Below are positions 18,234-26,529 of a stretch of 51,078 nucleotides of DNA, in pieces. A program made the position numbers and the translations under genes. Position 1 is the stretch's first letter. Every line of letters begins with the position of its first letter. Origin of the DNA: Mycolicibacterium septicum DSM 44393 (GTDB lineage Bacteria > Actinomycetota > Actinomycetes > Mycobacteriales > Mycobacteriaceae); assembly GCF_000455325.1 (NCBI RefSeq), contig NZ_HG322951.1:3063682-3114759 (forward strand), read 5' to 3'. A model generated the notes under the pieces. The model did no database searches and had not been told where the DNA came from. It saw only the letters and a program-made list of their open reading frames with translations.

Positions 18234-20498
18234 ATGTCTGTAGTTGAACTTGAAGACGGTGTGTTCGAATCCACCGCAACCCTCGACAACGGGAGCTTCG
18301 GCACCCGCACCATCCGTTTCGAGACCGGGCGGCTCGCCCAGCAGGCCGCCGGCTCCGTCGTCGCCTACCTCGACGACGAGACCATGCTGCTGAGCGCCAC
18401 CACCGCCAGCAAGACGCCGAAGGATCACTTCGACTTCTTCCCCTTGACCATCGACGTCGAGGAGCGGATGTACGCCGCCGGCCGGATCCCCGGCTCGTTC
18501 TTCCGGCGTGAGGGCCGTCCCTCCACCGATGCGATCCTGACCTGTCGCCTGATCGACCGGCCGCTGCGCCCGTCGTTCGTCAGCGGTCTGCGCAACGAGA
18601 TCCAGGTCGTGGTCACCGTGCTGAGCCTGGATCCGAAGGATCTGTACGACGTGCTCGCCATCAACGCCGCCTCGGCGTCGACCCAGATCTCCGGCCTGCC
18701 GTTCTCCGGTCCGGTCGGCGGCGTGCGCGTCGCCCTGATCGACGGCCAGTGGGTCGCCTTCCCGACCGTCGAGCAGCTTGAGAAGGCTGTCTTCGACATG
18801 GTCGTCGCGGGCCGCAAGGTGGGCGACGACGTCGCGATCATGATGGTCGAGGCCGAAGCCACCGAAAACGTGATCGGGCTGGTCGCCGGCGGCGCCCAGG
18901 CTCCCACCGAGGCCGTCGTCGCCGAGGGCCTGGAGGCTGCCAAGCCGTTCATCGCGACCCTGTGCGACGCCCAGGCCGCGCTGGCCGAGAAGGCCGCCAA
19001 GGAGATCGCCGAATACCCGCTGTTCCCGGATTACGCCGAGGACGTCTACGACGCCGTCGCCGCGGTTGCCACCGACGCGCTGTCGGAGGCACTGACCATC
19101 GCGGGCAAGCACGAGCGCGACGACCGCACCAACGAGATCAAGGTCGAGGTGCTCGAGCGCCTGGGCGAGACCTACGCCGGCCGCGAGAAGGAGATCGGCG
19201 CGGCCTACCGCTCGCTGACCAAAAAGCTTGTGCGCCAGCGCATCCTGACCGACCACTTCCGTATCGACGGCCGTGGTGTGACCGACATCCGCGCCCTGTC
19301 GGCCGAGGTGGCCATCATCCCGCGGGCGCACGGCAGCGCGTTGTTCGAGCGCGGCGAGACCCAGATCATGGGTGTCACCACGCTGGACATGGTCAAGATG
19401 GCCCAGCAGATCGACTCGCTCGGGCCCGAGACCAGCAAGCGCTACATGCACCACTACAACTTCCCGCCGTTCTCGACCGGTGAGACCGGTCGCGTGGGTT
19501 CGCCCAAGCGCCGCGAGATCGGCCACGGAGCGCTGGCCGAGCGGGCCCTGGTTCCCGTGCTGCCCAGCGTCGAGGAGTTCCCCTACGCCATCCGTCAGGT
19601 CTCGGAGGCCCTTGGCTCCAACGGCTCCACCTCGATGGGCTCGGTGTGTGCCTCGACCCTGTCGCTGCTGAACGCCGGTGTGCCGCTCAAGGCGCCGGTG
19701 GCCGGCATCGCCATGGGCCTGGTCTCCGACCAGGTCGACGGTGAGACCCGCTACGTGACGCTGACCGACATCCTCGGCGCCGAGGATGCCTTCGGCGACA
19801 TGGACTTCAAGTGCGCAGGCACCAAGGACTTCGTCACCGCCCTGCAGCTCGACACCAAGCTGGACGGCATCCCGTCCAAGGTGCTGGCCGGTGCGCTGGC
19901 CCAGGCCAAGGACGCGCGTCTGACCATCCTCGACGTGATGGCCGAGGCCATCGATGCGCCCGACGAGATGAGCCCGTACGCACCGCGGATCACCACGATC
20001 AAGGTTCCGGTCGACAAGATCGGCGAGGTCATCGGGCCCAAGGGCAAGATGATCAACTCGATCACCGAGGAGACCGGCGCGTCCATCTCCATCGAGGACG
20101 ACGGCACCGTGTTCGTCGGCGCCAGCAATGGCGAGGCGGCTCAGGCCGCGATCGACAAGATCAACGCCATCGCCAACCCGCAGCTGCCCAAGATCGGTGA
20201 GCGGTTCCTCGGAACCGTGGTCAAGACCACCGACTTCGGCGCGTTCGTCTCGCTGCTGCCGGGTCGTGACGGCCTGGTCCACATCTCCAAGCTGGGGCGT
20301 GGCAAGCGCATCGCCAAGGTCGAGGATGTGGTGAAGGTCGGCGACAAGCTGCGCGTCGAGATCGCCGATATCGACAACCGCGGCAAGATCTCGCTGGTGC
20401 TCGTCGACGAGGAGTCGGCTGAGCAGGCCGACGGTGGCGACAAGGCTGCCGACGGCGCTCCGGCCACGGCCGACGCCGCCGCCGCTGCCGAGTCCTGA
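18234..20498 (+). CDS. pnp: Polyribonucleotide nucleotidyltransferase (PNPase, GpsI)
   Basis: PNPase degrades RNA 3' to 5' by phosphorolysis. The 754-residue protein has the two RNase PH-like cores, the first with [28 protein letters not shown] and [24 protein letters not shown]. The second has [39 protein letters not shown] and [41 protein letters not shown] ([20 protein letters not shown]) and S1 ([34 protein letters not shown]) domains follow. The acidic, Ala-rich tail is typical of actinobacteria. It may work with RNase J encoded at the other end of this window. Confidence 0.97.
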   Translation: MSVVELEDGVFESTATLDNGSFGTRTIRFETGRLAQQAAGSVVAYLDDETMLLSATTASKTPKDHFDFFPLTIDVEERMYAAGRIPGSFFRREGRPSTDAILTCRLIDRPLRPSFVSGLRNEIQVVVTVLSLDPKDLYDVLAINAASASTQISGLPFSGPVGGVRVALIDGQWVAFPTVEQLEKAVFDMVVAGRKVGDDVAIMMVEAEATENVIGLVAGGAQAPTEAVVAEGLEAAKPFIATLCDAQAALAEKAAKEIAEYPLFPDYAEDVYDAVAAVATDALSEALTIAGKHERDDRTNEIKVEVLERLGETYAGREKEIGAAYRSLTKKLVRQRILTDHFRIDGRGVTDIRALSAEVAIIPRAHGSALFERGETQIMGVTTLDMVKMAQQIDSLGPETSKRYMHHYNFPPFSTGETGRVGSPKRREIGHGALAERALVPVLPSVEEFPYAIRQVSEALGSNGSTSMGSVCASTLSLLNAGVPLKAPVAGIAMGLVSDQVDGETRYVTLTDILGAEDAFGDMDFKCAGTKDFVTALQLDTKLDGIPSKVLAGALAQAKDARLTILDVMAEAIDAPDEMSPYAPRITTIKVPVDKIGEVIGPKGKMINSITEETGASISIEDDGTVFVGASNGEAAQAAIDKINAIANPQLPKIGERFLGTVVKTTDFGAFVSLLPGRDGLVHISKLGRGKRIAKVEDVVKVGDKLRVEIADIDNRGKISLVLVDEESAEQADGGDKAADGAPATADAAAAAES

Positions 20499-20527
20499 TC
20501 ACCTCAGCTCGAAGCAAGGCGTCTGCA

Positions 20528-21817
20528 CTGAACACCACACATGTCCGCCGGACAGATCTTCCCGGCGGACTCCGGGTGGTCACTGAGTACATCCCGTCGG
20601 TGCGTTCCGCATCCGTCGGGGTCTGGGTGGGTGTCGGTTCCCGCGACGAAGGACGAAGCGTCGCGGGTGCCGCCCACTTCCTGGAGCACCTGCTGTTCAA
20701 GGCCACCCCGACGCGTAGCGCAGTCGAGATAGCGCAGGCTGTCGATGCCGTCGGCGGTGAGCTGAACGCGTTCACCACGCGCGAGCACACCTGCTACTAC
20801 GCACACGTGCTCGACTCCGACCTGGAACTCGCGGTCGACCTGGTGGCCGACGTCGTGCTGCGGGGTCGTTGTGCCACCGAGGATGTCGAGGTGGAACGCG
20901 ACGTCGTCCTCGAAGAGATCGCCATGCGCGACGACGACCCCGAGGACAGCCTCGGTGACGTCTTCCTCTCGGCGATGTTCGGCGATCACCCGGTGGGACG
21001 TCCGGTGATCGGCAGCGTCGAGTCGATCGAGACGATGACGCGCGCGCAGCTGCACTCGTTCCACGTCCGTCGTTACACGCCCGAGCGGATGATCGTGGCG
21101 GTGGCGGGCAACATCGACCACGACGTCGTGTTGTCCTTGGTGCGACAGCATTTCGGTCCGCGGCTGGAAGCCGGGCGCACCGCGGTGGCTCCGCGTAAAG
21201 GTGCGGGACGGGTCGGCGGCAAGCCGTCGTTGCTCGTGGTCGACCGTGACGGGGAGCAGAGCCACGTGTCGCTCGGCGTTCGCACGCCCGGCCGGCACTG
21301 GGAGCACCGGTGGGCGCTGTCGGTGCTCAACACCGCGCTCGGCGGTGGCCTGAGTTCGCGTCTGTTCCAACAGATCCGGGAGTCCCGCGGCCTGGCCTAC
21401 TCGGTGTACTCGACGGTCGACACCTTCGCCGACAGCGGGGCGCTCTCGGTCTATGCGGGATGTCAGCCGGAACGGTTCGAGGAAGTGGTCCGGGTTACCA
21501 CCGATGTTCTGGAAGGCGTTGCCAGAGACGGGATCACCGCCGACGAATGCCGCATCGCCAAGGGCTCGTTGCGTGGTGGGCTGGTGCTCGGGCTGGAGGA
21601 CTCCGGTTCGCGCATGCACCGGATCGGGCGTAGCGAGCTCAATTACGGTGAACACCGGACCATCGATCACACGCTGTCCCAGATCGAGGCGGTCACCCTC
21701 GAAGAGGTCAACGCGGTGGCTCACCAGTTGCTGTCTCGTGACTACGGTGCCGCGGTTCTCGGCCCATACCGTTCGAAAAAGACTCTGCCGCAACGGCTTC
21801 AAGCTCTCGCCGGCTGA
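20528..21817 (+). CDS. pepR: M16 family zinc metallopeptidase PepR (probable CTG start)
   Basis: This 429-residue processing-peptidase-like M16 protease has the inverted zinc motif HFLEH with the distal glutamate region DVEVERDVVLEEIAMRDD, the ERMIVAVAGNIDHD strand, and the C-terminal half with LNTALGGGLSSRLFQQIRESRGLAYSVYS. The frame is open upstream from the first GTG (20576), and the upstream residues RRTDLPGGLRVVTE match the conserved first strand of the family, so GTG 20576 is too late. No ATG, GTG or TTG exists in frame between the stop at 20420 and 20576. CTG 20528, with AAGG eight bases before it, is the likely start. It lies 29 bases after pnp and 18 before the beta-lactamase gene. 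Confidence 0.85.
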   Translation: MNTTHVRRTDLPGGLRVVTEYIPSVRSASVGVWVGVGSRDEGRSVAGAAHFLEHLLFKATPTRSAVEIAQAVDAVGGELNAFTTREHTCYYAHVLDSDLELAVDLVADVVLRGRCATEDVEVERDVVLEEIAMRDDDPEDSLGDVFLSAMFGDHPVGRPVIGSVESIETMTRAQLHSFHVRRYTPERMIVAVAGNIDHDVVLSLVRQHFGPRLEAGRTAVAPRKGAGRVGGKPSLLVVDRDGEQSHVSLGVRTPGRHWEHRWALSVLNTALGGGLSSRLFQQIRESRGLAYSVYSTVDTFADSGALSVYAGCQPERFEEVVRVTTDVLEGVARDGITADECRIAKGSLRGGLVLGLEDSGSRMHRIGRSELNYGEHRTIDHTLSQIEAVTLEEVNAVAHQLLSRDYGAAVLGPYRSKKTLPQRLQALAG

Positions 21818-21835
21818 CCCGCTACGCTGGGTCCG

Positions 21836-22720
21836 ATGGCGGGACTCTCGCGACGCAATGTTCTGATCGGTTCGCTCGTGGCGGCCGCCGCCGTCGGTGC
21901 CGGTGTGGGTAATGCCGCACCGGCTCTCGCGGCCCCGGTCGATGACCAGATCGCGGAACTGGAACGCCGTGACAACGTCCTGATCGGCTTGTACGCGGCC
22001 AATCTGGATTCCGGGCGGATTCTCACGCACCGGCCCGACGAGATGTTCGCGATGTGCTCGACGTTCAAGGGCTATGCCGCCGCGCGGGTGCTGCAGATGG
22101 TCGGGCGCCGTCAGATTTCGCTGGACAACCGGATGTTCGTGGACCCGGAGGCGATCGTGCCGAACTCTCCGGTCACCGAGACCCATGCCGGTGCCGAGAT
22201 GACGTTGGCGGAGCTGTGTCAGGCAGCGTTGCAGCGCAGTGACAACACCGCGGGCAACCTGCTGCTGAAAACGATCGACGGACCGGCAGGTATCACCGCT
22301 TTCGCCCGCAGCATCGGAGACGAGCGCACCCGGTTGGACCGCTGGGAGGTTGAGCTGAACTCGGCGATACCCGGTGACCCCCGGGATACCTCCACCCCGG
22401 CGGCATTGGCGGTCGGGTACCGCGCGGTGCTGGCCGGTGACGCGTTGAGCCCACCGCAGCGCCGCCAGTTGGAGGACTGGATGCGGGCCAATCAGACCTC
22501 GAGCGTGCGTGCGGGGCTTCCGGAGGGCTGGACCACCGCGGACAAGACCGGGAGCGGGGATTACGGCAGCACCAACGACGTCGGGATCGCCTATGGGCCG
22601 AACGGGCAACGGTTGTTGTTGGCGGTGATGTCACGGTCGCAGGCCGACGACCCGAAGGCCGACAACCTGCGCCCGCTCATCGGTGAGTTGACGGCGCTGG
22701 TGCTGCCGTCGCTACTCTGA
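21836..22720 (+). CDS. blaF: Class A beta-lactamase (BlaF/BlaS-like)
   Basis: This is a 294-residue penicillin-hydrolysing serine enzyme exported by Tat: the N-terminus [19 protein letters not shown] has the twin arginine (R6-R7) and probable cleavage follows ALA near residue 32. All catalytic motifs are present: STFK (S75, K78), SDN (135-137), the omega-loop EVELN (E171, N175) and KTG (237-239). The sequence closely resembles the chromosomal BlaF of M. fortuitum and BlaS of M. smegmatis as I remember them; the symbol rests on that. It lies 18 bases after pepR with no evident promoter, so it may be cotranscribed with pnp-pepR. The stop overlaps the convergent hspX-like gene by 9 bases. Confidence 0.9.
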   Translation: MAGLSRRNVLIGSLVAAAAVGAGVGNAAPALAAPVDDQIAELERRDNVLIGLYAANLDSGRILTHRPDEMFAMCSTFKGYAAARVLQMVGRRQISLDNRMFVDPEAIVPNSPVTETHAGAEMTLAELCQAALQRSDNTAGNLLLKTIDGPAGITAFARSIGDERTRLDRWEVELNSAIPGDPRDTSTPAALAVGYRAVLAGDALSPPQRRQLEDWMRANQTSSVRAGLPEGWTTADKTGSGDYGSTNDVGIAYGPNGQRLLLAVMSRSQADDPKADNLRPLIGELTALVLPSLL

Positions 22721-23182
22721 GTGCTCGGCGGATTCGATTGCCGTCGAGCCGTTTTCGGTGCTCTGGATCTCGATCTGGCGGGCACCGGCGGGGTTCTCCG
22801 ACAACGGCACCCGCACGGTCAGGATGCCGCGCTCGTAGCCGGCGGTGATGTTGTCCTCGTCGGCTTCGGCGGGCAGTGTCACGGTGCGCAGGAATGAGCC
22901 GTAGGAGAACTCCGACCGCGCGGTGGTGTCGGCTCGCTCCGAACGCTCGGCCTTCACCGTCAGCTGGCCGTCGGCCACGGTGATCTGAACGTCGTTGGCC
23001 GGATCGATCCCGGGGATCTCGGCACGCAGTTCGTAGTGGTCTTCGGTGACCTCGTCCTCGATGCGCATGAGGTTGCGCTCGAAGATCGGCCGCAGGCTGG
23101 CGAACGGGGTGATCCCGGCGAAGAACTCCGAGAGCTCGGGCAGCAGCGGGCGGGGCTGGTGCGCGACGGGCAGGTTGACCAT
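22712..23182 (-). CDS. hspX: Hsp20/alpha-crystallin family chaperone (HspX-like)
   Basis: This 156-residue small heat-shock protein resembles the M. tuberculosis dormancy chaperone HspX closely in layout: the N-terminal [76 protein letters not shown], and the alpha-crystallin end [13 protein letters not shown]. The start ATG 23182 has the purine-rich GGAG-type site before it; the longer in-frame N-terminus is unlikely. I found no good DosR box upstream on the minus strand, only a weak GACT-N4-AGTC dyad, so dormancy control is not supported by sequence here. Confidence 0.88.
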   Translation of the reverse strand: MVNLPVAHQPRPLLPELSEFFAGITPFASLRPIFERNLMRIEDEVTEDHYELRAEIPGIDPANDVQITVADGQLTVKAERSERADTTARSEFSYGSFLRTVTLPAEADEDNITAGYERGILTVRVPLSENPAGARQIEIQSTENGSTAIESAEHSE

Positions 23183-23309
23183 GGGTGACTCCTCAGTCCT
23201 GGAACGTCGATCGGAGGAAAAGGCCTTGTAACGCTTGCCCTTTCGATCCAAGCACCGACGTGGAGCCACCGGTCGAATGTGTGGTGAACAGCGTGCGTAC
23301 GGGCGGCTG

Positions 23310-23873
23310 CTAGGTCACCCGCAGGGAGTCGTCGCGCTGCAGGACGAAGAAATAGGGCTTGTGGGAGTTCCTCAGGTCCATCGCCCCGATCACGGCGTCG
23401 TCGGACAGGCGCCGGAACACGTCGTTGATGGGCAGCTGGTCATAGACCATCGTCGCGGTATCGACGCCGCGGTAGCGGGTGGTCCGCAACCTGGCCTTGG
23501 GCGCGCGGGTTTGCAGTATGGGCCGTAATGCCGCGATCGGCGCCGACATCGACCGGTTCCTAAGCAGAGGGATCCTGGTAGACACCGCAAGGCCCGCGAA
23601 GGCCGGTGCCGGGTTGAGGGCCCACAGCGATGTGCCGTCACCGGCGGGGAACAACAGCGGGTGAACGGTCTCGCCGTCGACGAACTGTTTGCCCCACCAG
23701 CCACTGGCCGCCAGCAGGCCGTCCATCGGATGTCCGGTGGGCAATTCGGCACCGTGCCAGGTGCCGAGCATGAACTCCGGCTCGACGGCCTCGGCCGCGT
23801 CGAAGACGCCCAGCGCCTCACTCGTGGTCATCGGAACGGTGGGAAACAACTGCTGCAGCATGGACGCCACCAT
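23310..23873 (-). CDS. GXWXG/DUF4334 domain protein
   Basis: This 187-residue soluble protein has the N-terminal GXWXG domain ([32 protein letters not shown]) and a C-terminal DUF4334 domain ([38 protein letters not shown]). The family is of unknown function and is often found beside TetR regulators and lipid-metabolism genes. ATG 23873 was chosen because the residues before the GXWXG domain match the usual family lead-in; ATG 23831 is the alternative. A perfect 16-bp palindrome directly precedes the start, suggesting tight repression by an unlinked TetR-type regulator. Confidence 0.82.
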   Translation of the reverse strand: MVASMLQQLFPTVPMTTSEALGVFDAAEAVEPEFMLGTWHGAELPTGHPMDGLLAASGWWGKQFVDGETVHPLLFPAGDGTSLWALNPAPAFAGLAVSTRIPLLRNRSMSAPIAALRPILQTRAPKARLRTTRYRGVDTATMVYDQLPINDVFRRLSDDAVIGAMDLRNSHKPYFFVLQRDDSLRVT

Positions 23874-23874
23874 A

Positions 23875-23890
23875 CTTGACACGTGTCAAG
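23875..23890. promoter_or_regulatory. 16-bp perfect palindrome upstream of DUF4334 gene
   Basis: CTTGACACGTGTCAAG is fully self-complementary and ends 1 base before the chosen ATG (minus strand). The size and symmetry are those of a TetR-family operator. No regulator gene is adjacent. Confidence 0.7.
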
Positions 23891-23913
23891 AATGGTGGCC
23901 GGTCGAAATGCAC

Positions 23914-23947
23914 ATCGCCCGGCCGGAGCGAACTCTGGCCGGGCGAT
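23914..23947 (-). terminator. Hairpin terminator after ald
   Basis: A perfect 11-bp stem (ATCGCCCGGCC 23914-23924 with GGCCGGGCGAT 23937-23947) and a 12-base loop lie 11 bases past the ald stop on the minus strand. There is no long U-tract, as is common for mycobacterial terminators. Confidence 0.6.
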
Positions 23948-23958
23948 AGTGCGTGAGA

Positions 23959-25074
23959 TCAGGCCAGGACCGTGGCCGGATCGGTGAACGGCATGTCGAG
24001 GTCGGCAGCGACCTGCTCGGACAGCAGCGCGCCCTCGTGCGTCGAGAGGCCCTTGGCCAGTGCCTCGTCGGCCTCGCAGGCGGCCTTCCAACCCTTGTCG
24101 GCCAGCTTGAGCACGTACGGCATGGTGGCGTTGGTCAGCCCGAAGGTCGACGTGCGCGGCACCGAGCCGGGCATGTTGGCCACGCAGTAGAACACCGTGT
24201 CGTGCACGGCGAACGTCGGATCGTCGTGGGTGGTGGGCCGCGAATCCTCGAAGCAGCCACCCTGGTCGATGGCGATGTCGACCAGCACCGCGCCCGGCTT
24301 CATGTGGGCCACGGTCGAGTTGGTGACCAACTTGGGAGCCTTGGCGCCCGGGATCAGCACCGCGCCGATCACCAGGTCGGCCTTCTTGACGGCCTCCTCC
24401 AGTTCCAGTGACGACGAGTAACGGGTCTCGATGCTGCCGTTGTTCTCGTTGTCGATCTTGCGCAGCGTGTTGATGTTCAGGTCGAACACTGTGACGTGGG
24501 CGCCCATGCCCTTGGCGATGCGCGCGGCGTTGTAGCCGGCGACGCCACCGCCGATCACGACGACCTCCGCCGGTGCGACGCCGGGGACACCACCCATCAG
24601 CACACCGCGGCCGCCCTGCGTGCGCATCAGGTGGTACGAGCCGACCTGGGCGGACAGACGCCCCGCGACCTCACTCATCGGGGCGAGCAGCGGCAGCGCG
24701 CCGTCGGCGGTCTGCACCGTCTCGTAGGCGATCGAGGTGGTGCCCGAGGCCAGCAGCGCGTCGGTGCATTCCTTGGATGCCGCCAGGTGCAGATAGGTGA
24801 ACAGCGTCTGGCCCTTGCGCATGCGCGAGTACTCGGCGGCGATGGGCTCCTTGACCTTGAGGAGCAGTTCGGCGTCGGCCCAGACCTGGTCGGCCGTGGT
24901 GACGATCTGCGCCCCTGCGGCCTTGAAGTCGTTGTCGGAGATGGCCGAGCCTTCGCCCGCGCCGGCCTGGATGATCACGTCGTGTCCGCGTCGGGTCAGC
25001 TCCGCCACGCCCGCCGGGGTGATCGCCACGCGGTACTCGTTGTTCTTGATCTCGGTCGGGACACCGACGAGCAT
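23959..25074 (-). CDS. ald: L-alanine dehydrogenase
   Basis: Ald interconverts alanine and pyruvate plus ammonia with NAD(H), and in mycobacteria also reduces glyoxylate. The 371-residue protein has [20 protein letters not shown] (substrate Arg15), the catalytic Lys75 and His96 in LLKVKEP and TYLHLA, and the Rossmann motif [17 protein letters not shown]. The C-terminal [22 protein letters not shown] is characteristic. It is divergent from the Lrp-type regulator aldR across an AT-rich 94-bp gap. In mycobacteria alanine and AldR control induction, and the arrangement here supports the same. Confidence 0.96.
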   Translation of the reverse strand: MLVGVPTEIKNNEYRVAITPAGVAELTRRGHDVIIQAGAGEGSAISDNDFKAAGAQIVTTADQVWADAELLLKVKEPIAAEYSRMRKGQTLFTYLHLAASKECTDALLASGTTSIAYETVQTADGALPLLAPMSEVAGRLSAQVGSYHLMRTQGGRGVLMGGVPGVAPAEVVVIGGGVAGYNAARIAKGMGAHVTVFDLNINTLRKIDNENNGSIETRYSSSLELEEAVKKADLVIGAVLIPGAKAPKLVTNSTVAHMKPGAVLVDIAIDQGGCFEDSRPTTHDDPTFAVHDTVFYCVANMPGSVPRTSTFGLTNATMPYVLKLADKGWKAACEADEALAKGLSTHEGALLSEQVAADLDMPFTDPATVLA

Positions 25075-25168
25075 GATCGCTCCTTCACAGTTTGGGATGC
25101 TGAAATAATTGTGAAGAACCTTCGGTTATTGAGCAATATCTCCGATAAAGATTCGTTACACTCGTCTA
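25075..25168. promoter_or_regulatory. AT-rich ald/aldR divergent control region
   Basis: This 94-bp gap is clearly more AT-rich than its surroundings, with runs such as GAAATAATTGTGAAG and GAGCAATATCTCCGATAAAG, and short partial dyads (TTATTGAGCAATA). Lrp/AsnC regulators bind repeated degenerate AT-rich dyads, so this is the likely AldR binding region; I cannot define the individual sites. Confidence 0.6.
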
Positions 25169-25681
25169 GTGGTGGAAGAATCATCAATATTACCCGGACG
25201 TGCGGCCCGTTCGCCGAAGGATGTTCGGCACGAACTCGATGAAGTGGACCGGCGCATCCTGCTGGCGCTACACGCCGATGCCCGCATGTCCAACAGCGCG
25301 CTGGCCGACGCGGTCGGTGTCGCCGCGTCGACCTGTCACGGTCGGGTGCGCAGGCTCCAGGAGATCGGGGTGATCCGGGGCTTCTACACGGACATCGATC
25401 CGGCCGCGGTGGGGCTGAGTCTGCAGGCGATGATCTCGGTGAGCCTGCAGTCGAATGCGCGGGGCAAGATCCGCAATTTCATCGCCCACATCCGCAAGCT
25501 GCCGCAGGTGATGGACGTGTACTTCCTGGCCGGGGGAGACGACTTCATCCTGCATGTGGCCGCTCGGGACACCGATGATCTGCGGGCGTTCGTGGTGGAG
25601 CACCTCAACGCCGACGCCGATGTCGCGGGCACGCAGACGTCGCTGATCTTCGAGCATCTGCGGGGAGCGTCACCGCTCTGA
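25169..25681 (+). CDS. aldR: Lrp/AsnC-family regulator of alanine dehydrogenase
   Basis: This 170-residue protein has an N-terminal helix-turn-helix (LDEVDRRILLALHADARMSNSALADAVGVAASTCHGRVRRLQEIGVIRGFYTDIDP) and a C-terminal RAM ligand-binding domain (MISVSLQSN, LPQVMDVYFLAGGDDFILHVAARDTDDLRAFV). The divergent position next to ald matches AldR of mycobacteria, which activates ald when alanine is present. Starts GTG 25169 and GTG 25172 are adjacent; either gives the same protein apart from one residue. It converges on the META lipoprotein gene. Confidence 0.92.
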   Translation: MVEESSILPGRAARSPKDVRHELDEVDRRILLALHADARMSNSALADAVGVAASTCHGRVRRLQEIGVIRGFYTDIDPAAVGLSLQAMISVSLQSNARGKIRNFIAHIRKLPQVMDVYFLAGGDDFILHVAARDTDDLRAFVVEHLNADADVAGTQTSLIFEHLRGASPL

Positions 25682-25718
25682 GGTCACCCCTCTGACGTCA
25701 CCCCTCAGACGTCACTGC
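25677..25718. repeat. 14-bp short tandem repeat at aldR 3' end
   Basis: TCTGAGGTCACCCC (25677-25690), TCTGACGTCACCCC (25691-25704) and a degenerate third unit TCAGACGTCACTGC follow in tandem across the aldR stop. CTGAGG/CCTCAG (25678-25683, 25703-25708) can pair, so it may serve as a weak terminator between converging genes. Confidence 0.75.
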
Positions 25719-26482
25719 GCCCGCAGTACCAGCCCGTTACCGTCGGTGCCGGAGAGCTTCAGTTCGTCTGCGTCGATGGCGGTCTGGACCGTGCCCTTGA
25801 GGACCCGCAGCACGGCCTGCTCAACCTCACCGACCTCCGGTGCGCAGGCCATCCTGGTGGTGGCCAGCGGGCCGAACTCGATGACTGCCGGCGACCCGGA
25901 AACCGTTGCGTGGCCGGTGATCCGGTTGCATCCGGTCGAACCACTCACGGCACCGTCGTCCCCGATCGTCAGCGTGGGCTTGGACTGCTCGAGCGCGACC
26001 GAGCTGGTGACCGCCTGCGCGGACACCAGGCTGGTGACCTGCCAGGTGGTGCCGGTGAGCGGGCGATCGGGGTCGACCACCTTCTTGTCCCGCAACGTGA
26101 CGGTCGCGGCGTCCGTGCGCAACGTGAGGGCATCGCCCGACAGCGACCAGGTGGGCTTGGCGTCGAAGAACTTCGATACCCAAGCGTCGGAATCGCCGAC
26201 CGGTGGCGCGCAGGCCATCATCGTCATGGCCAGCTGCGTGGTGACCCGCCCGTCGGCCAGATTCGCGGTGCCCGAGCCGTGGTTGCAGCCGGCGAAGGTG
26301 CTGATTTGCGTCCCGTCGAATCCGACGGTCAACGGCCCACCGCCGGGGATCTGGTCGCCCTCGACCTGGACCGAGACAAAGGTGCGGCCGTTGAGGTCGT
26401 CGGCGTCGGCAGCCGCGTTGTCGGAACACCCCATGAACAGAAGGACAGCGACGGCGAACGGCACCAGCGGGATCAGACGCAT
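25712..26482 (-). CDS. Lipoprotein with two META domains
   Basis: This 256-residue exported lipoprotein has signal peptide residues 1-18 and the lipobox LFMGC|SD with Cys19. Two copies of the META/HslJ fold follow. The first has LNGRTFVSVQVEG, ISTFAGCNHGSGTANLADGRVTT and MTMMACAPPVGD. The second has LTGTTWQVTSLV, VSGSTGCNRITGHATVSG and TTRMACAPEVGE. The repeated GCN and MACAP motifs provide conserved cysteine pairs. META-domain lipoproteins are linked to envelope stress and heat resistance, but no specific role can be assigned. It converges on aldR and is upstream on the same strand of nothing obvious. Confidence 0.85.
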   Translation of the reverse strand: MRLIPLVPFAVAVLLFMGCSDNAAADADDLNGRTFVSVQVEGDQIPGGGPLTVGFDGTQISTFAGCNHGSGTANLADGRVTTQLAMTMMACAPPVGDSDAWVSKFFDAKPTWSLSGDALTLRTDAATVTLRDKKVVDPDRPLTGTTWQVTSLVSAQAVTSSVALEQSKPTLTIGDDGAVSGSTGCNRITGHATVSGSPAVIEFGPLATTRMACAPEVGEVEQAVLRVLKGTVQTAIDADELKLSGTDGNGLVLRAQ

Positions 26483-26529
26483 GGGTCAACCGTAGATGGC
26501 GGATGAGTCCACGGGTTGGGCGCTCGCAA

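Noticed and set aside
17994..20282. 762-codon open frame on the minus strand opposite pnp
   Set aside because: The pnp reading on + has full PNPase domains; the antisense frame is low-complexity (Leu/Gly/Asp-rich) with no domain and is a GC-bias shadow.
20541..20732. Short + frame starting at ATG 20541 as the real pepR start
   Set aside because: It is in a different frame from pepR and encodes no M16 sequence; it would need a one-base indel, which is noted as an alternative under the CTG finding.
20504..22609. 701-codon minus-strand frame opposite pepR and the beta-lactamase
   Set aside because: Both + genes carry complete catalytic motifs; the antisense product has no recognisable family.
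23183..23260. DosR box upstream of the hspX-like gene
   Set aside because: Only a GACT-N4-AGTC dyad is present; spacing and flanking GGG/CCC do not match the DosR consensus.
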